A stretch of DNA of 64,000 nt from Haloplanus sp. CK5-1 (GTDB lineage: Archaea > Halobacteriota > Halobacteria > Halobacteriales > Haloferacaceae), in the NCBI RefSeq assembly GCF_037201915.1, contig NZ_CP147505.1, positions 3,179,852-3,243,851 of the forward strand. The letters run 5' to 3'. Both the position numbers and the translations under genes were made by a program. Shown piece after piece: positions 28,249-36,825 of this stretch (within the stretch, counting starts at the first letter, position 1; each line of letters begins with the position of its first letter). The notes below the pieces were generated by a model that had not been told where the DNA came from, did not search any database, and was given only the letters and a program-made list of their open reading frames with translations.

Positions 28249-28659
28249 TCACTCGTCGCCGGCCTCGCCGCCGTCGAGGTCCTCCAGCGTCCCGCGGAGT
28301 TCGGGCACCGCGTTCGTGAGGTCGCTCACGTCGTCGTGGGCCCCGCCGATCGACTCGATCAGTTCCTCCAACTCCTCGATGGCTTCCGCGAGGTCGGCAG
28401 CGTCCTCGAAGGCGTCGGCGCGGTCGCCCATCGTGTACCACTTTTTCGCCTGCCGGAGGTGCTCCTCGGCCTCGCCGGCGTCGAGTGCCGATCGGAGGCC
28501 GTTCAACACCCCGAGGACGTTGTCGGCGTCGGCCGCCCAGATCTCGTCCGGGTCGGGGAGTTCCGCGCGGGCCTTCCCGAGATGTTCCTCCACGTCCGCG
28601 CGCACCTCGGCCGCCGCCTCGCCGAAGAGTTCGTCGTCGCCGAGCGTCGTCTGACTCAT
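28249..28659 (-). CDS. DUF5790-like helical protein
   Basis: 136 residues from ATG 28659, strongly acidic and alpha-helical throughout (EVRADVEEHLGKARAEL, then a long ELEELIES segment). It looks like the haloarchaea-specific DUF5790 family, which has no known function. There is no signal peptide or membrane segment. It stops base-to-base against the creatininase-family gene and lies 74 bp downstream of mptD on the same strand. Confidence 0.6.
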   Translation of the reverse strand: MSQTTLGDDELFGEAAAEVRADVEEHLGKARAELPDPDEIWAADADNVLGVLNGLRSALDAGEAEEHLRQAKKWYTMGDRADAFEDAADLAEAIEELEELIESIGGAHDDVSDLTNAVPELRGTLEDLDGGEAGDE

Positions 28660-28733
28660 ACCCGACGATTCGCCGCCGTGTGAGTTAAACGCACGCCCGA
28701 AAGTGAAAGTGAAATTCGAGCGTCGCCACGCCG

Positions 28734-29069
28734 TCACTCGACGGACACCGGGCGCATCAGCGGGTAGCCATCGGTCATCGTCATTTCGGTGTCGACGACG
28801 ACGTCCTCGTACTCGATGCGCATCTCCACCTCCATGAACCGCCCCGTGAGTTCGACGTAGCCGTGGTCGCCGGCCGCGTCGAACAGCGCTGCCTCGTCGA
28901 TGTCGACGTCGACCGACGCACAGAAGGGTTGGTTCTCGATAGCCTCCTCCATCGCGCGTTCGAGGCTCGCCACGCTGCCGGGCGAGACGGGCGTGCCGGC
29001 GAACTGGTGGTAGAGCGATCCGAACTTGATGCCCGCCTCGAAACAGGCCTGCTGGGTGTCGGTGACCAT
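28734..29069 (-). CDS. mptD: Archaeal dihydroneopterin aldolase
   Basis: 111 residues, full length for the archaeal MptD family (COG2098). Conserved features are QQACFEAGIKFGSLYHQFAG at residues 6-25, FCASVDVDIDEAA and GYVELTGRFMEVEMRI. The enzyme cleaves dihydroneopterin to 6-hydroxymethyl-dihydropterin on the way to methanopterin or folate-type cofactors; haloarchaea use it for tetrahydrofolate. It is unrelated in sequence to bacterial FolB. It is divergent from azf. Confidence 0.88.
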   Translation of the reverse strand: MVTDTQQACFEAGIKFGSLYHQFAGTPVSPGSVASLERAMEEAIENQPFCASVDVDIDEAALFDAAGDHGYVELTGRFMEVEMRIEYEDVVVDTEMTMTDGYPLMRPVSVE

Positions 29070-29155
29070 GGTGGCTCGACGGGCCGGTCGGGGTAAGGCC
29101 TGTCGCCGTACCGAATCGGTTGTTACTTGGGGTCGGTGGTCCCAGTACCGTCCGA

Positions 29156-29944
29156 ATGGACGACCCGGTGTTACTGACTGGCGCGGGTGGGCGCGTCGGG
29201 CAGGCCATCCTGCACGGGATCGGCGACACCTACGACTGGCGACTGCTCGACCGGGAGCCGCTGTCGAGCGACCGCCTCCCGCTGGGCGTCGACGAGGACG
29301 ACGTCGTCGTCGCGGACGTGACCGACGAGGCAGCCATGGCCGACGCGATGGAGGGCGTCGGGGCCGTCATCCACCTCGCGGGGGATCCCCGACCGGAAGC
29401 GCCGTGGAACTCGGTGCTCTCGAACAACATCGACGGCACGCAGACGGTGTTCGAGGCGGCGGTCGGGGCCGGCGTCGAGAAGGTGGCCTTCGCCTCCTCG
29501 AACCACGCCGTCTCGGCCTACGAGACCGAGACGCGAAAGCCCGAGATGTACCGCACCGACGACGACTACCGCCTCGACGGGAGCGAACTCCCCCGCCCGG
29601 GCAACCTCTACGGCGTGAGCAAGGCCGCGGGCGAGACGCTCGGCCGCTACTACCACGACACCGAGGGCCTGTCGGTGGTCTGTGTCCGCATCGGCAACCT
29701 GACCGAGGGCCACCCGCCGCGCAACTACGAACGCGGGCAGGCGATGTGGCTCTCGCATCGCGACTGTGCCCACCTCTTCGACTGCTGTGTCCGGGCCGAC
29801 TACGACTACGAGGTCGTCTACGGCATCTCGGACAACGAGCGCAAGTACTACTCCATCGACCGCGCCCGCGAGGTGCTCGGCTACGACCCCGAGGACGACT
29901 CGGCGGAGTACACGCTGGCTGGCGACCCGAAAGACGAGGCCTGA
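29156..29944 (+). CDS. azf: NAD-dependent glucose-6-phosphate dehydrogenase (extended SDR)
   Basis: 262 residues from ATG 29156. Rossmann motif TGAGGRVGQA at residues 8-17; catalytic YGVSK near 154; HLAGDP after strand 4. The sequence belongs to the uronate-dehydrogenase-like SDR branch, in which the Haloferax enzyme Azf is a characterised NAD-dependent glucose-6-phosphate dehydrogenase of the oxidative pentose phosphate pathway. Its location a few genes before rpa and the histone gene matches the Haloferax gene order I recall, which strengthens the call. The alternative is another sugar epimerase or uronate dehydrogenase. Confidence 0.75.
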   Translation: MDDPVLLTGAGGRVGQAILHGIGDTYDWRLLDREPLSSDRLPLGVDEDDVVVADVTDEAAMADAMEGVGAVIHLAGDPRPEAPWNSVLSNNIDGTQTVFEAAVGAGVEKVAFASSNHAVSAYETETRKPEMYRTDDDYRLDGSELPRPGNLYGVSKAAGETLGRYYHDTEGLSVVCVRIGNLTEGHPPRNYERGQAMWLSHRDCAHLFDCCVRADYDYEVVYGISDNERKYYSIDRAREVLGYDPEDDSAEYTLAGDPKDEA

Positions 29945-29994
29945 CACCCGTCGAGTGCCGAAAGCTACTCGGTGCTCACGCCGGAGGGGTTCGT

Positions 29995-30078
29995 ATGGAC
30001 CGCCAACAGATCATGGCCCTCGTGCTGGTCTTCCTGATGGTGTTCTCGTCGCTGGCGTACGCCGTCTCGATGTTCTGA
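29995..30078 (+). CDS. 27-residue membrane microprotein
   Basis: ATG 29995 opens MDRQQIMALVLVFLMVFSSL and ends AYAVSMF, then TGA. It is a single membrane helix preceded by a short polar start. A good ribosome site (GGAGGGG) sits about 8 bases upstream, which is uncommon in this window and supports translation. I believe near-identical microproteins follow azf-like genes in other haloarchaea, but have not searched. It could anchor or regulate a membrane complex; the function is unknown. Confidence 0.65.
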   Translation: MDRQQIMALVLVFLMVFSSLAYAVSMF

Positions 30079-30087
30079 CCGCCGGGA

Positions 30088-30705
30088 TCAGTCGAACAGG
30101 CCGGCCACGTCGTCGTACTCCCGGTCCCGGCGGTCGACGTGCCGGCCCAGTCGCCGGGCGACCAGCGCCCGGTGGGGTTCGTCGGCGGTGACGAACTCGA
30201 AGAGCGGACCGGTGAACAGCGTCCGGCCGCCGTCGGCGACTTCTTTGCGGGCGTACGCGACCGCCCGGTCGACCGTCGCCTCGTCGTAGCCGTGTTCGGC
30301 CGCGAGCGCCGGTGCGACGACGGCGACGCACTCGAAATCCAAGTCGTCGAGGCCCAGCGTCCGCCCCTCGTACCGAAGCGGCGGCGGACGGCGGCGCTCG
30401 ATCACCTCGGGGTCGGCGGCGAGCGTCGCCATGGCGCGGCGCGGGGCCGCGACGTCGACACCGTGGGACGGGGAATCGAGACCGGCGAGGTAGTCGGCGG
30501 CGCTCTTCGCGAGTCCCGTCGCCCCGCCCCAGTTTCGAGTCCGGGCGTGGTGGATCGCCGCGGTGAACTGGATGAGGCCGTGGAGCAGTCGCTCGTCGTC
30601 GGTCCCCGTCGTCAGGCCGAGCCACTCGGCCTCCCACGGATCGTGTGCGGCGTGGTGTTCGCCGGCGTTGTAGAGGGCGATTCCGGACCGGAGCGCCGCG
30701 TCCAT
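30088..30705 (-). CDS. DUF309 family protein
   Basis: 205 residues. The N-terminal helical domain carries the DUF309 signature as YNAGEHHAAHDPWEAEWLGL (about 12-31) with the later LLHGLIQFTAAIHH. DUF309 proteins are small helical proteins of unknown function found in archaea, cyanobacteria and plants. The C-terminal 100 residues (from about 105, with DDLDFECVAVVAPALAAE) form an extra haloarchaeal domain. It converges with the 27-residue microprotein gene, 9 bp apart. Confidence 0.82.
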   Translation of the reverse strand: MDAALRSGIALYNAGEHHAAHDPWEAEWLGLTTGTDDERLLHGLIQFTAAIHHARTRNWGGATGLAKSAADYLAGLDSPSHGVDVAAPRRAMATLAADPEVIERRRPPPLRYEGRTLGLDDLDFECVAVVAPALAAEHGYDEATVDRAVAYARKEVADGGRTLFTGPLFEFVTADEPHRALVARRLGRHVDRRDREYDDVAGLFD

Positions 30706-30781
30706 ACCCGACCGTTGACCGCCGAGACTGAAAAGTCACCGCGCCGTAACGCCCATACCTTGTGGAATAGTACCATGTATT

Positions 30782-31198
30782 GTGACCGAATCCGAACCGG
30801 ACGACCTGACCGACGCGGAACGCGAGGCGCTTCACGAGGTAGAACTGGGGGTCGAGCACCTCCACCGGGCGCACGGCCACCTCGTCTCCTTCCACCACAG
30901 CACCGGTCGGGCGATGGACCACCTGGCGGCCGCCGAGGGATCGCTTCGCGAGGCCGGCCACGAGCGGTTGGCGAACCGGTTGCGCGAGGAACACCTACCG
31001 CGGGGTGTCCTCCCGTCGTGTGGGGACGACCCGTCCGGCCGGTGGTCGTACGACGTCCTCGAGACGTTCCAGTCGACGCTCCTCGACGACGTGGTGACCT
31101 TCGGCGACCGCGTCCACGAACGGGTCGCCGACGGGCGGCGACACGTCGCCGAGCGCCGACAGGAGGCGGCGTGGAAGCGTCGTTCGGAGTCGGAGTGA
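30782..31198 (+). CDS. Conserved acidic haloarchaeal protein
   Basis: 138 residues from GTG 30782. Helical, rich in His (HEVELGVEHLHRAHGHLVSF, about residues 19-38; FHHSTGRAMDHL), then a Gly/Pro loop with one Cys (GVLPSCGDDPSGRW) and a basic C-terminal helix (DGRRHVAERRQEAAWKRR). No known domain. The His clusters suggest possible metal binding, but spacing matches no motif I know. It is divergent from the DUF309 gene; the intergenic region contains an AT-rich block (TACCATGTAT) near 30770 that may be the promoter. Confidence 0.65.
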   Translation: MTESEPDDLTDAEREALHEVELGVEHLHRAHGHLVSFHHSTGRAMDHLAAAEGSLREAGHERLANRLREEHLPRGVLPSCGDDPSGRWSYDVLETFQSTLLDDVVTFGDRVHERVADGRRHVAERRQEAAWKRRSESE

Positions 31199-31251
31199 AC
31201 GGTCGGCGAAGCGACGGGAGCGTCCGTTCGGGGGTCGACCGTAGAACGGCG

Positions 31252-31563
31252 GCTACGCTCGTCGACGTAGTGTCGGCAGAAACGTCCTGACTGAGTCCCA
31301 CGCGAGCAGCGAGGGACCGGAGGTCTCGCGTGTAGCCGGTCGACTGCGTCGACCGGCGACGGAGTGAGCGTGGGGCACGTCAGGTCGCGAACGAAGTGAG
31401 CGTCCTGACGGAGATTTGAACTCGCCGAGACGGTCGGCCTCGCTCCGCTCGGCCGCTGCGACTCGTCTGCTCAAATCTCCGTGTTCCCGTTTCTGCCGAC
31501 GGTCGACTCGCTACGCTCGTCGACGTAGTGTCGGCAGAAACGTCCTGACGGAGATTTGAACTC
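31252..31563 (-). repeat. tRNA-Arg(GCG) 3'-end duplications with mirrored T-arm stem-loops
   Basis: Read in the tRNA direction (minus strand), the tRNA end is followed by a 12-bp hairpin (plus 31530-31541 with 31489-31500), then an inverted T-arm strand (31471-31480) that pairs with the T-arm copy at 31410-31419 around an inner CGGCC/GGCCG stem. The copy continues into the acceptor end: 31401-31423 equals 31541-31563 over 23 bases. A further tandem piece, 31252-31291, repeats 31510-31549 exactly (40 bases) and includes the tRNA terminus plus half of the first hairpin. No gene is visible in 31199-31540. Confidence 0.88.
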
Positions 31564-31613
31564 CGGTCCCTGGCTCCGCAAGCCAAGAGGATAGTCCACT
31601 ACCCTATCAGGAC
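31541..31613 (-). tRNA. tRNA-Arg (anticodon GCG)
   Basis: On the minus strand GTCCTGA (plus 31607-31613) pairs with TCAGGAC (plus 31542-31548), with discriminator G at 31541. The anticodon loop is TTGCGGA in stem TTGGC/GCCAG, anticodon GCG, reading CGC. The T arm is CCGGA GTTCAAA TCTCCG-like. No intron. Its 3' end is duplicated downstream, as at the other Arg tRNA. Confidence 0.93.
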
Positions 31614-31729
31614 TCACTTCTCTCTACCGGGGAACGGGTTAAGACGGTTACGATCCGCGGGCGACGGTCGGTGAAAGGGATCTTTGAGAGTACGGAAGGG
31701 GTATGTCCCCGCCGACCGACGCGGGCGGT

Positions 31730-32161
31730 ATGAACCGGCGAACCCTGCTCCGGACGGCTCCCCTGACCGCGCTCTGTGGGTGTGTGGGTGCGCCGAGCGA
31801 TACCGACGACGGGATCGACGAAGTGAGCGAGCGGACGCTCCGCGACACGGGTCGGTGCGAGGATCCCGAAGCCGCGACGGTGAGCGTCTCGGGGACGCAG
31901 GTTCGGATCGAGGGTTGTGTCACGGGGCCGAACGGCTGTTCGGTCTCCAGTCTCGGGTCGGCGACGGTCGAGGAGAACCGATTGACGGTGGTCGTCACGA
32001 CGCGGCGCGACGCACCACCCGACACGGCCTGCACGGAGGCGCTCGTCTACCGTGGGTACGTCGCGACGGTCGAGACGGACGGCGAACCCGCGGGAGTGCG
32101 GGTGCTCCACGAGACGCCGGAGGGGCGGCGGACGGTCGCCGAGTGGCCCGAGGATTCATAA
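31730..32161 (+). CDS. Small secreted lipoprotein with cysteine pairs
   Basis: 143 residues if started at ATG 31730 (MNRRTLLRTAPLTALCGC), which puts a Tat-like twin-arginine and lipobox at the N-terminus; ATG 31703, preceded by GGAAGGGG, would add nine residues. The mature part has four cysteines (GRCEDPE, EGCVTGPNGC, DTACTEA) likely forming disulfides, and a beta-rich body. Similar small haloarchaeal lipoproteins exist, of unknown function. The gene sits between tRNA-Arg and rpa in the same direction as rpa. Confidence 0.78.
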   Translation: MNRRTLLRTAPLTALCGCVGAPSDTDDGIDEVSERTLRDTGRCEDPEAATVSVSGTQVRIEGCVTGPNGCSVSSLGSATVEENRLTVVVTTRRDAPPDTACTEALVYRGYVATVETDGEPAGVRVLHETPEGRRTVAEWPEDS

Positions 32162-32271
32162 CCGAAGCCGGGACGAGAGTCGGCCGTGACCACGCACGGA
32201 TCGGGAGACGGGAGCGCCGCGTTCGGGCAAGGACAACGCTTAACCGGAGGGTTCGCCTGTTGCACGGTACG

Positions 32272-33771
32272 ATGGGTGTAATCGAGGACGTGTACGAGGA
32301 CCTCGACACCGACGTGGAGTTCGAGGAGTTCGAGGCCGCCGTCCACGACAAGGTCGAGCAGATGGGGGGGCTCGCCGACGAGGAGACGGCGGCGATGCTC
32401 ATCGCCCACGAACTGGAAGACGAGGAGGTGAGCGGCATCGCCGACATCGAACCAGGGATGGACGAGGTGAAGTTCCTCGGGAAGGTCGTCGGTATCGGCG
32501 AGTTGCGGACGTTCGAACGCGACGACACGGACACGACCGAGGACGACGAGCGCGAGGATGCCGAACGCGACGACGACGAGGGAGGGCCCGCAGATGGGGA
32601 GGGCCGCGTCATCAACGTGGAGGTGGCCGACGAGACCGGACAGGTCCGCGTGGCCTTCTGGGACCGAGTGGCGCAGTCGGTCGCGGACGGCGAACTCGAG
32701 GTCGGCGAGGTCCTCCGAATCAAGGGTCGGCCACAGGAGGGGTACAGCGGCGTCGAGGTGAGCGCGGATCAGGCGGAACCTGATCCGGACGCCGAGGTCG
32801 ACGTCCAGATACGCGACACCTACCGCGTCGAGGACCTCTCGCTCGGCCTGTCGGACGTGAACCTCCAGGGTCGGGTACTGTCGACGGACTCGGTCCGGAC
32901 GTTCGACCGCGACGACGGGAGCGAGGGACGGGTCGCGAACCTCACCCTCGGCGACGAGACTGGCCGCATCAGGGTGACGCTGTGGGACGAGAAGGCGGAT
33001 CGGGCCGAGGAACTCGATCCTGACACCTCGGTCGAGGTGGTGGACGGCTACGTCCGCGAACGCGACGGCGACCTCGAACTCCACGTGGGGTCGCGGGGTG
33101 CAGTCGAGGGGATCGACGAGGAGATCAGTTACGACCCCGAGACGGCGACGATCGACGACCTCGAACTCGGCGAGACGGCCGATCTTGCCGGCGGCGTCAT
33201 CGAGACCGACCCCAAGCGGACGTTCGACCGCGACGACGGGAGCGAGGGGCAGGTCCGGAACGTGCGGATCAAAGACGAGACGGGCGACATCCGGGTGGCG
33301 CTCTGGGGGGAGAAAGCCGACCTCGACGTCGACCTCGCCGACTACGTCGTCGTCACCGACGCCGAGATCCAGGAGGGGTGGCAGGACGACCTGGAGGCCT
33401 CGGCCGGGTGGCGGTCGACGGTGACCGTGACCGATCCGCCGGCGGACGCGGCGGGGGCCGGCGTGGATGCCGACGCCGAAACGGGCTCGGCGACGGGGGA
33501 CGGGAGTCCGGGACTCGACGCCTTCGGCGACGATGTGGGCGGGGCGGAGACTGGCGGCGGGACCGGGAGTGCGACGGGCGCCGCCGCCGGAACGGACGAC
33601 GGACCCGTCCAGTTCACGGGGACGGTCGTCCAAGCGGGCGACCCGGTCGTCCTCGACGACGGGACGGAGACGCGGAGCGTCGAGACGGACGCGAACCTCC
33701 GTCTCGGCGAAGAAGTGACGGTCCGCGGGCCGCTCCGTGACGGGCGGATCGACGCCGACGAAGTACACTGA
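32272..33771 (+). CDS. rpa2: Single-stranded DNA-binding protein, RPA/Rpa2-like
   Basis: 499 residues from ATG 32272. After an acidic helical N-terminus come three clear OB folds: about 65-165 (split by a long Asp/Glu insert, EDDEREDAERDDDEGG), 180-280 and 290-385. Each carries the repeated phrase RTFERDD/RTFDRDDGSEG-V-N and DETG-IRV-LW. A Gly/Thr-rich linker leads to a small fourth beta domain (PVQFTGTVV). There are no cysteines, so the zinc finger of some archaeal RPAs is absent. In Haloferax the homologue next to the histone gene is the essential Rpa2. It coats ssDNA in replication and repair. Confidence 0.88.
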   Translation: MGVIEDVYEDLDTDVEFEEFEAAVHDKVEQMGGLADEETAAMLIAHELEDEEVSGIADIEPGMDEVKFLGKVVGIGELRTFERDDTDTTEDDEREDAERDDDEGGPADGEGRVINVEVADETGQVRVAFWDRVAQSVADGELEVGEVLRIKGRPQEGYSGVEVSADQAEPDPDAEVDVQIRDTYRVEDLSLGLSDVNLQGRVLSTDSVRTFDRDDGSEGRVANLTLGDETGRIRVTLWDEKADRAEELDPDTSVEVVDGYVRERDGDLELHVGSRGAVEGIDEEISYDPETATIDDLELGETADLAGGVIETDPKRTFDRDDGSEGQVRNVRIKDETGDIRVALWGEKADLDVDLADYVVVTDAEIQEGWQDDLEASAGWRSTVTVTDPPADAAGAGVDADAETGSATGDGSPGLDAFGDDVGGAETGGGTGSATGAAAGTDDGPVQFTGTVVQAGDPVVLDDGTETRSVETDANLRLGEEVTVRGPLRDGRIDADEVH

Positions 33772-33821
33772 CCGCTGTACCGACGGAAAGGATTATACGC
33801 GCCACGGACGGGTATCGGGGT

Positions 33822-34253
33822 ATGAGCGTCGAGTTACCGTTCGCCCCGGTAGACACGATCATCCGTCGGAACGCGGGGGACCTCCGCGTGAGTGCGGGTG
33901 CGGCGGAGGAACTCGCCCGGCGCATCCAGCGCCACGGGGCGGACCTCGCCGTCGACGCCGCCGAGGACGCGACGGCGGACGGTCGAAAAACGCTGATGGC
34001 CGCCGACTTCGGCGTCGAACGGGTGGTCAACCGCGACTCGCTCGAACTGCCGGTCGCGCCGGTCGATCGGATCGCACGGCTCGACATCGGTGACCGCTAC
34101 CGCGTCTCGATGGACGCACGGATCGCGCTCGCCGACATCCTGGAGGACTACGCCGACAACGTCGCCTCGGCGGCGGCGACGCTCGCCGATCACGCCGACA
34201 GGCGGACGATCCAGGCCGAGGACATCGAGACATACTTCTCCCTCTTCGAATAG
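33822..34253 (+). CDS. hstA: Archaeal histone, double histone fold
   Basis: 143 residues containing two histone folds in tandem: residues about 1-68 (LPFAPVDTIIRRNAGDLRVS, then KTLMAADFGVERV) and about 74-143 (LPVAPVDRIARLDIGDRYRV, then RTIQAEDIETYF). The fused doublet mimics a heterodimer, as in Halobacterium HpyA and Haloferax HstA. The protein is acidic, unlike bulk-packaging histones, and the haloarchaeal one studied acts more like a regulator. It sits 50 bp after rpa and its stop codon abuts the HDAC-like gene start. Confidence 0.95.
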   Translation: MSVELPFAPVDTIIRRNAGDLRVSAGAAEELARRIQRHGADLAVDAAEDATADGRKTLMAADFGVERVVNRDSLELPVAPVDRIARLDIGDRYRVSMDARIALADILEDYADNVASAAATLADHADRRTIQAEDIETYFSLFE

Positions 34254-35258
34254 ATGCAGTTCGGCTACAGCGAGACCTGTCTCGACCACGACACCGGCGA
34301 CCGACACCCGGAGACGCCCGACCGCTTGCGGGCGATCCGCCGACAGCTCGCCCGCCGTCACGGTGTCGAGTACGTGTCGGCCGATCCGGCGTCGGCCGAC
34401 GCGGTGTCGATCGTCCACGACGACGACTACGTCGACGAACTCCAGTCGTTCTGTTCCGAGGGAGGGGGCGACTGGGATCCCGACACCGTCGCCTCGTCGG
34501 GGACGTGGGAGGCCGCACTGACGAGCGCGGGACTGGCACAGTGGGCCGCGGAGCGGGCTCTCGCCGGCGACGACGGCCGTGAGACCCCCTTCTCGCTCGG
34601 TCGGCCGCCGGGCCACCACGCCGTCACCGACGACGCGATGGGGTTCTGTTTTTTCAACAACGCCGCCGTCGCCGCGGGGACGGTCGTCGATCGGGGCGAC
34701 GCCGACCGCGTGGCGATCTTCGACTGGGACGTCCACCACGGCAACGGTACCCAGGATATCTTCTACGACCGTGGGGACGTGTTCTACGCGTCGATCCACG
34801 AGGAAGGGTTGTTCCCGGGCACGGGCGCGGTCGACGACGTCGGGACGGGCACGGGCGAGGGGACGACGCTCAACGTCCCGCTCCGGTCCGGCGCGGGGGA
34901 CGCGGATTATCTGGCGGCGTTCGAGACTGTCGCCGCGGCCCTCGACCGGTTCGACCCCGACCTCCTCGTCGTCAGTGCGGGCTTCGACGCCCACCGTCAC
35001 GACCCGATCTCGCGGCTGCGGGTCTCGACCGAGGGGTACGCCGCCCTCACCGATCGGGTCCGCGAGGCGGCCCGCGAGATGGACGCCGCCCTCGCGTTCG
35101 TCCTCGAAGGCGGGTACGGACTCGACACGCTCTCCGAGAGCGTCGCGACGGTCCACGAGACGTTCGACGGTCGGACGCCCGTGGCCGTCGACGACGACGA
35201 CCCGACCGACGCCACCCGCGACCTGCTCGACCGGGTGCGGTCGACCCACGACCTCTAG
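34254..35258 (+). CDS. Histone deacetylase-superfamily hydrolase
   Basis: 334 residues beginning right after the histone stop codon (TAG then ATG). HDAC/acetylpolyamine amidohydrolase motifs: LGRPPGHHA with the catalytic His pair, GFCFFNNAAVAA, zinc ligands in IFDWDVHHGNGTQ, SAGFDAH and EGGYGL. Members deacetylate lysines or polyamines. Direct coupling to a histone gene invites a chromatin role, but archaeal histones lack the eukaryotic tails, so acetylated proteins in general or polyamines are likely substrates. Sensitivity of haloarchaea to HDAC inhibitors is known. Confidence 0.9.
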   Translation: MQFGYSETCLDHDTGDRHPETPDRLRAIRRQLARRHGVEYVSADPASADAVSIVHDDDYVDELQSFCSEGGGDWDPDTVASSGTWEAALTSAGLAQWAAERALAGDDGRETPFSLGRPPGHHAVTDDAMGFCFFNNAAVAAGTVVDRGDADRVAIFDWDVHHGNGTQDIFYDRGDVFYASIHEEGLFPGTGAVDDVGTGTGEGTTLNVPLRSGAGDADYLAAFETVAAALDRFDPDLLVVSAGFDAHRHDPISRLRVSTEGYAALTDRVREAAREMDAALAFVLEGGYGLDTLSESVATVHETFDGRTPVAVDDDDPTDATRDLLDRVRSTHDL

Positions 35259-36604
35259 GGCGTGGGGTCGAAGTAGCGCGCGAGGGCGACGCCGAACTCG
35301 TCGGCCAGCGACGCAACTGCCTCGCCGACCAGCAGGTCGTAGCCGTCGTCGAGGGCGCGTTCGACGTGTGTGCCGAGAGCCACGTCGAAGACGGCGTCGC
35401 TCTCGAGGAGGGCTTCGGGCGTGGTGAACTCGCGGTCACGCTCGACGACGTAGCGGTCGCCGTCGACGAAGGGACCGTACGCGTCGCCGTCGGCGTAGGC
35501 GTCGTAGAAGCCGGTCGCGTGCTCGCGGACGTGGACCGGCGGGCCGCGGTGCCGGCGGACGGCCGGGAGTTCGTCGACCGCGAGTTCGACGAACAGGACG
35601 GCGCGATCGGCGGCCAGGGTCGTCGACCGGATGGGTACGAAACCACGGCGGTCGAGTTCGTCGGCGATCCCGTCGAGGGACTTGCGTAACTGGGGGTAGA
35701 GTTGGTCGTCGACGATGTCGGGCGTCTCGAAGACGACGGCCACGGGGGTCGTCCCCCGGCGGTCGAGGTGAGCGCGGACGGCGTCGGCGTCGATCGGATC
35801 GGGATCGGCGGGGACGAAGAGGTCGTCGCGGGGGTCGGCTACGAGGTCCCGGGCGTAGTGTTGGAGGCGAGCGACGTTCTCCGGGGCACAGACGGCGGCG
35901 ACGTTGCGCGTGGGATCGGTGGGATCGATCACGACGAGCGGGTCGTCGAACGACTCGGTGCCGTGGTCCTCTGGATCGAAGCGAACGGGCGGGTGCCAGT
36001 CGGCGGCCCCGCGGAGCAGTTCCTCGAACCCGCCGTACTCGAGGACGAGCAGTTCCGAGAGGTAACCCGAGAACCCGCGGGTCCTGAGGTCGCTCCCGTA
36101 GGCACCGATTCCGGTGAGGAAGGCCTTGAACAGGCGCACGTCGCCGGCGAGAGTCGGATCGAGGCGCTCCTGTAGGTAGGCGTCGTGGAAGGGAGTGCGA
36201 TCGACCGCCGACTGGATCGCAGTCGCGTCGTCGACGTCGTAACAGGGGACGAGGTCGACCTCGAACCCCTCGAACTTGCCGGTGACGTAGGGGTGTTCCG
36301 CGTACTCCTCGCGCCCGTCGGGGAGCGCCGTCCGACCGACGGACAGGCCGTAGGCCTCCAGATCGGCGCGGTCGAGGTCGGGAGGAAAGCAGACGAACAG
36401 GTCGATGTCGCGGTCGGCGGCGAGCCACGTCCCGCGGGCGGTCGAGCCGACCTGTACGATCCGCGCGTCGACCGGGAGGTCGGCGAGGGCCTCCCGGACC
36501 CGGTCGGTCAGTGCGTCGACCGCCGATCGGAGCGCCTCGCGCTCCGCCTCGTCCGGCGTCACGCGGTCGGAGACACGCGCGACGACGGCGTCGAACTCGC
36601 TCAT
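35255..36604 (-). CDS. cca: CCA-adding enzyme (archaeal tRNA nucleotidyltransferase)
   Basis: 449 residues from ATG 36604, the archaeal class I size. The polymerase-beta-type head is clear: QVGSTARGTWLAADRDIDLF at about residues 48-67, with the DID metal pair, and FEVDLVPCYDV with the third carboxylate. Middle and tail domains follow, with FLTGIGAYGSDLRTRGFSGY in the region that holds the tRNA. It builds or repairs the CCA end, needed because the tRNA genes here do not encode CCA. Its stop overlaps the convergent HDAC-like gene by four bases. Confidence 0.95.
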   Translation of the reverse strand: MSEFDAVVARVSDRVTPDEAEREALRSAVDALTDRVREALADLPVDARIVQVGSTARGTWLAADRDIDLFVCFPPDLDRADLEAYGLSVGRTALPDGREEYAEHPYVTGKFEGFEVDLVPCYDVDDATAIQSAVDRTPFHDAYLQERLDPTLAGDVRLFKAFLTGIGAYGSDLRTRGFSGYLSELLVLEYGGFEELLRGAADWHPPVRFDPEDHGTESFDDPLVVIDPTDPTRNVAAVCAPENVARLQHYARDLVADPRDDLFVPADPDPIDADAVRAHLDRRGTTPVAVVFETPDIVDDQLYPQLRKSLDGIADELDRRGFVPIRSTTLAADRAVLFVELAVDELPAVRRHRGPPVHVREHATGFYDAYADGDAYGPFVDGDRYVVERDREFTTPEALLESDAVFDVALGTHVERALDDGYDLLVGEAVASLADEFGVALARYFDPTP

Positions 36605-36715
36605 GTGACACCGATCCGCCCGTGCGGGCGAAAGCGTGTCGGTCGCCCCCGACCGACCGACGGGAGCGGGTGAAAGCGAAAGCCCTTTGGGCCGACTGCG
36701 ACTACGACGAGTCGA

Positions 36716-36788
36716 GCCGTCGTAGCTCAGATGGTAGAGCACCTCGCTGTTAACGAGGTGGTCCCAGGTTCGAGCCCTGGCGACGGCG
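36716..36788 (+). tRNA. tRNA-Asn (anticodon GTT)
   Basis: GCCGTCG (36716-36722) pairs with CGACGGC (36781-36787), discriminator G. D stem GCTC/GAGC; anticodon stem CCTCG/CGAGG with loop CTGTTAA, anticodon GTT; T arm CCAGG TTCGAGC CCTGG. No intron and no downstream duplication. Confidence 0.96.
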
Positions 36789-36825
36789 CTTCTTCAGGAC
36801 TCGCCCCGATGAGCGGTGCGATCCG

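Noticed and set aside
36716..36800. Mirrored T-arm repeat at tRNA-Asn
   Set aside because: No copy of the tRNA end or inverted T-arm is visible downstream.
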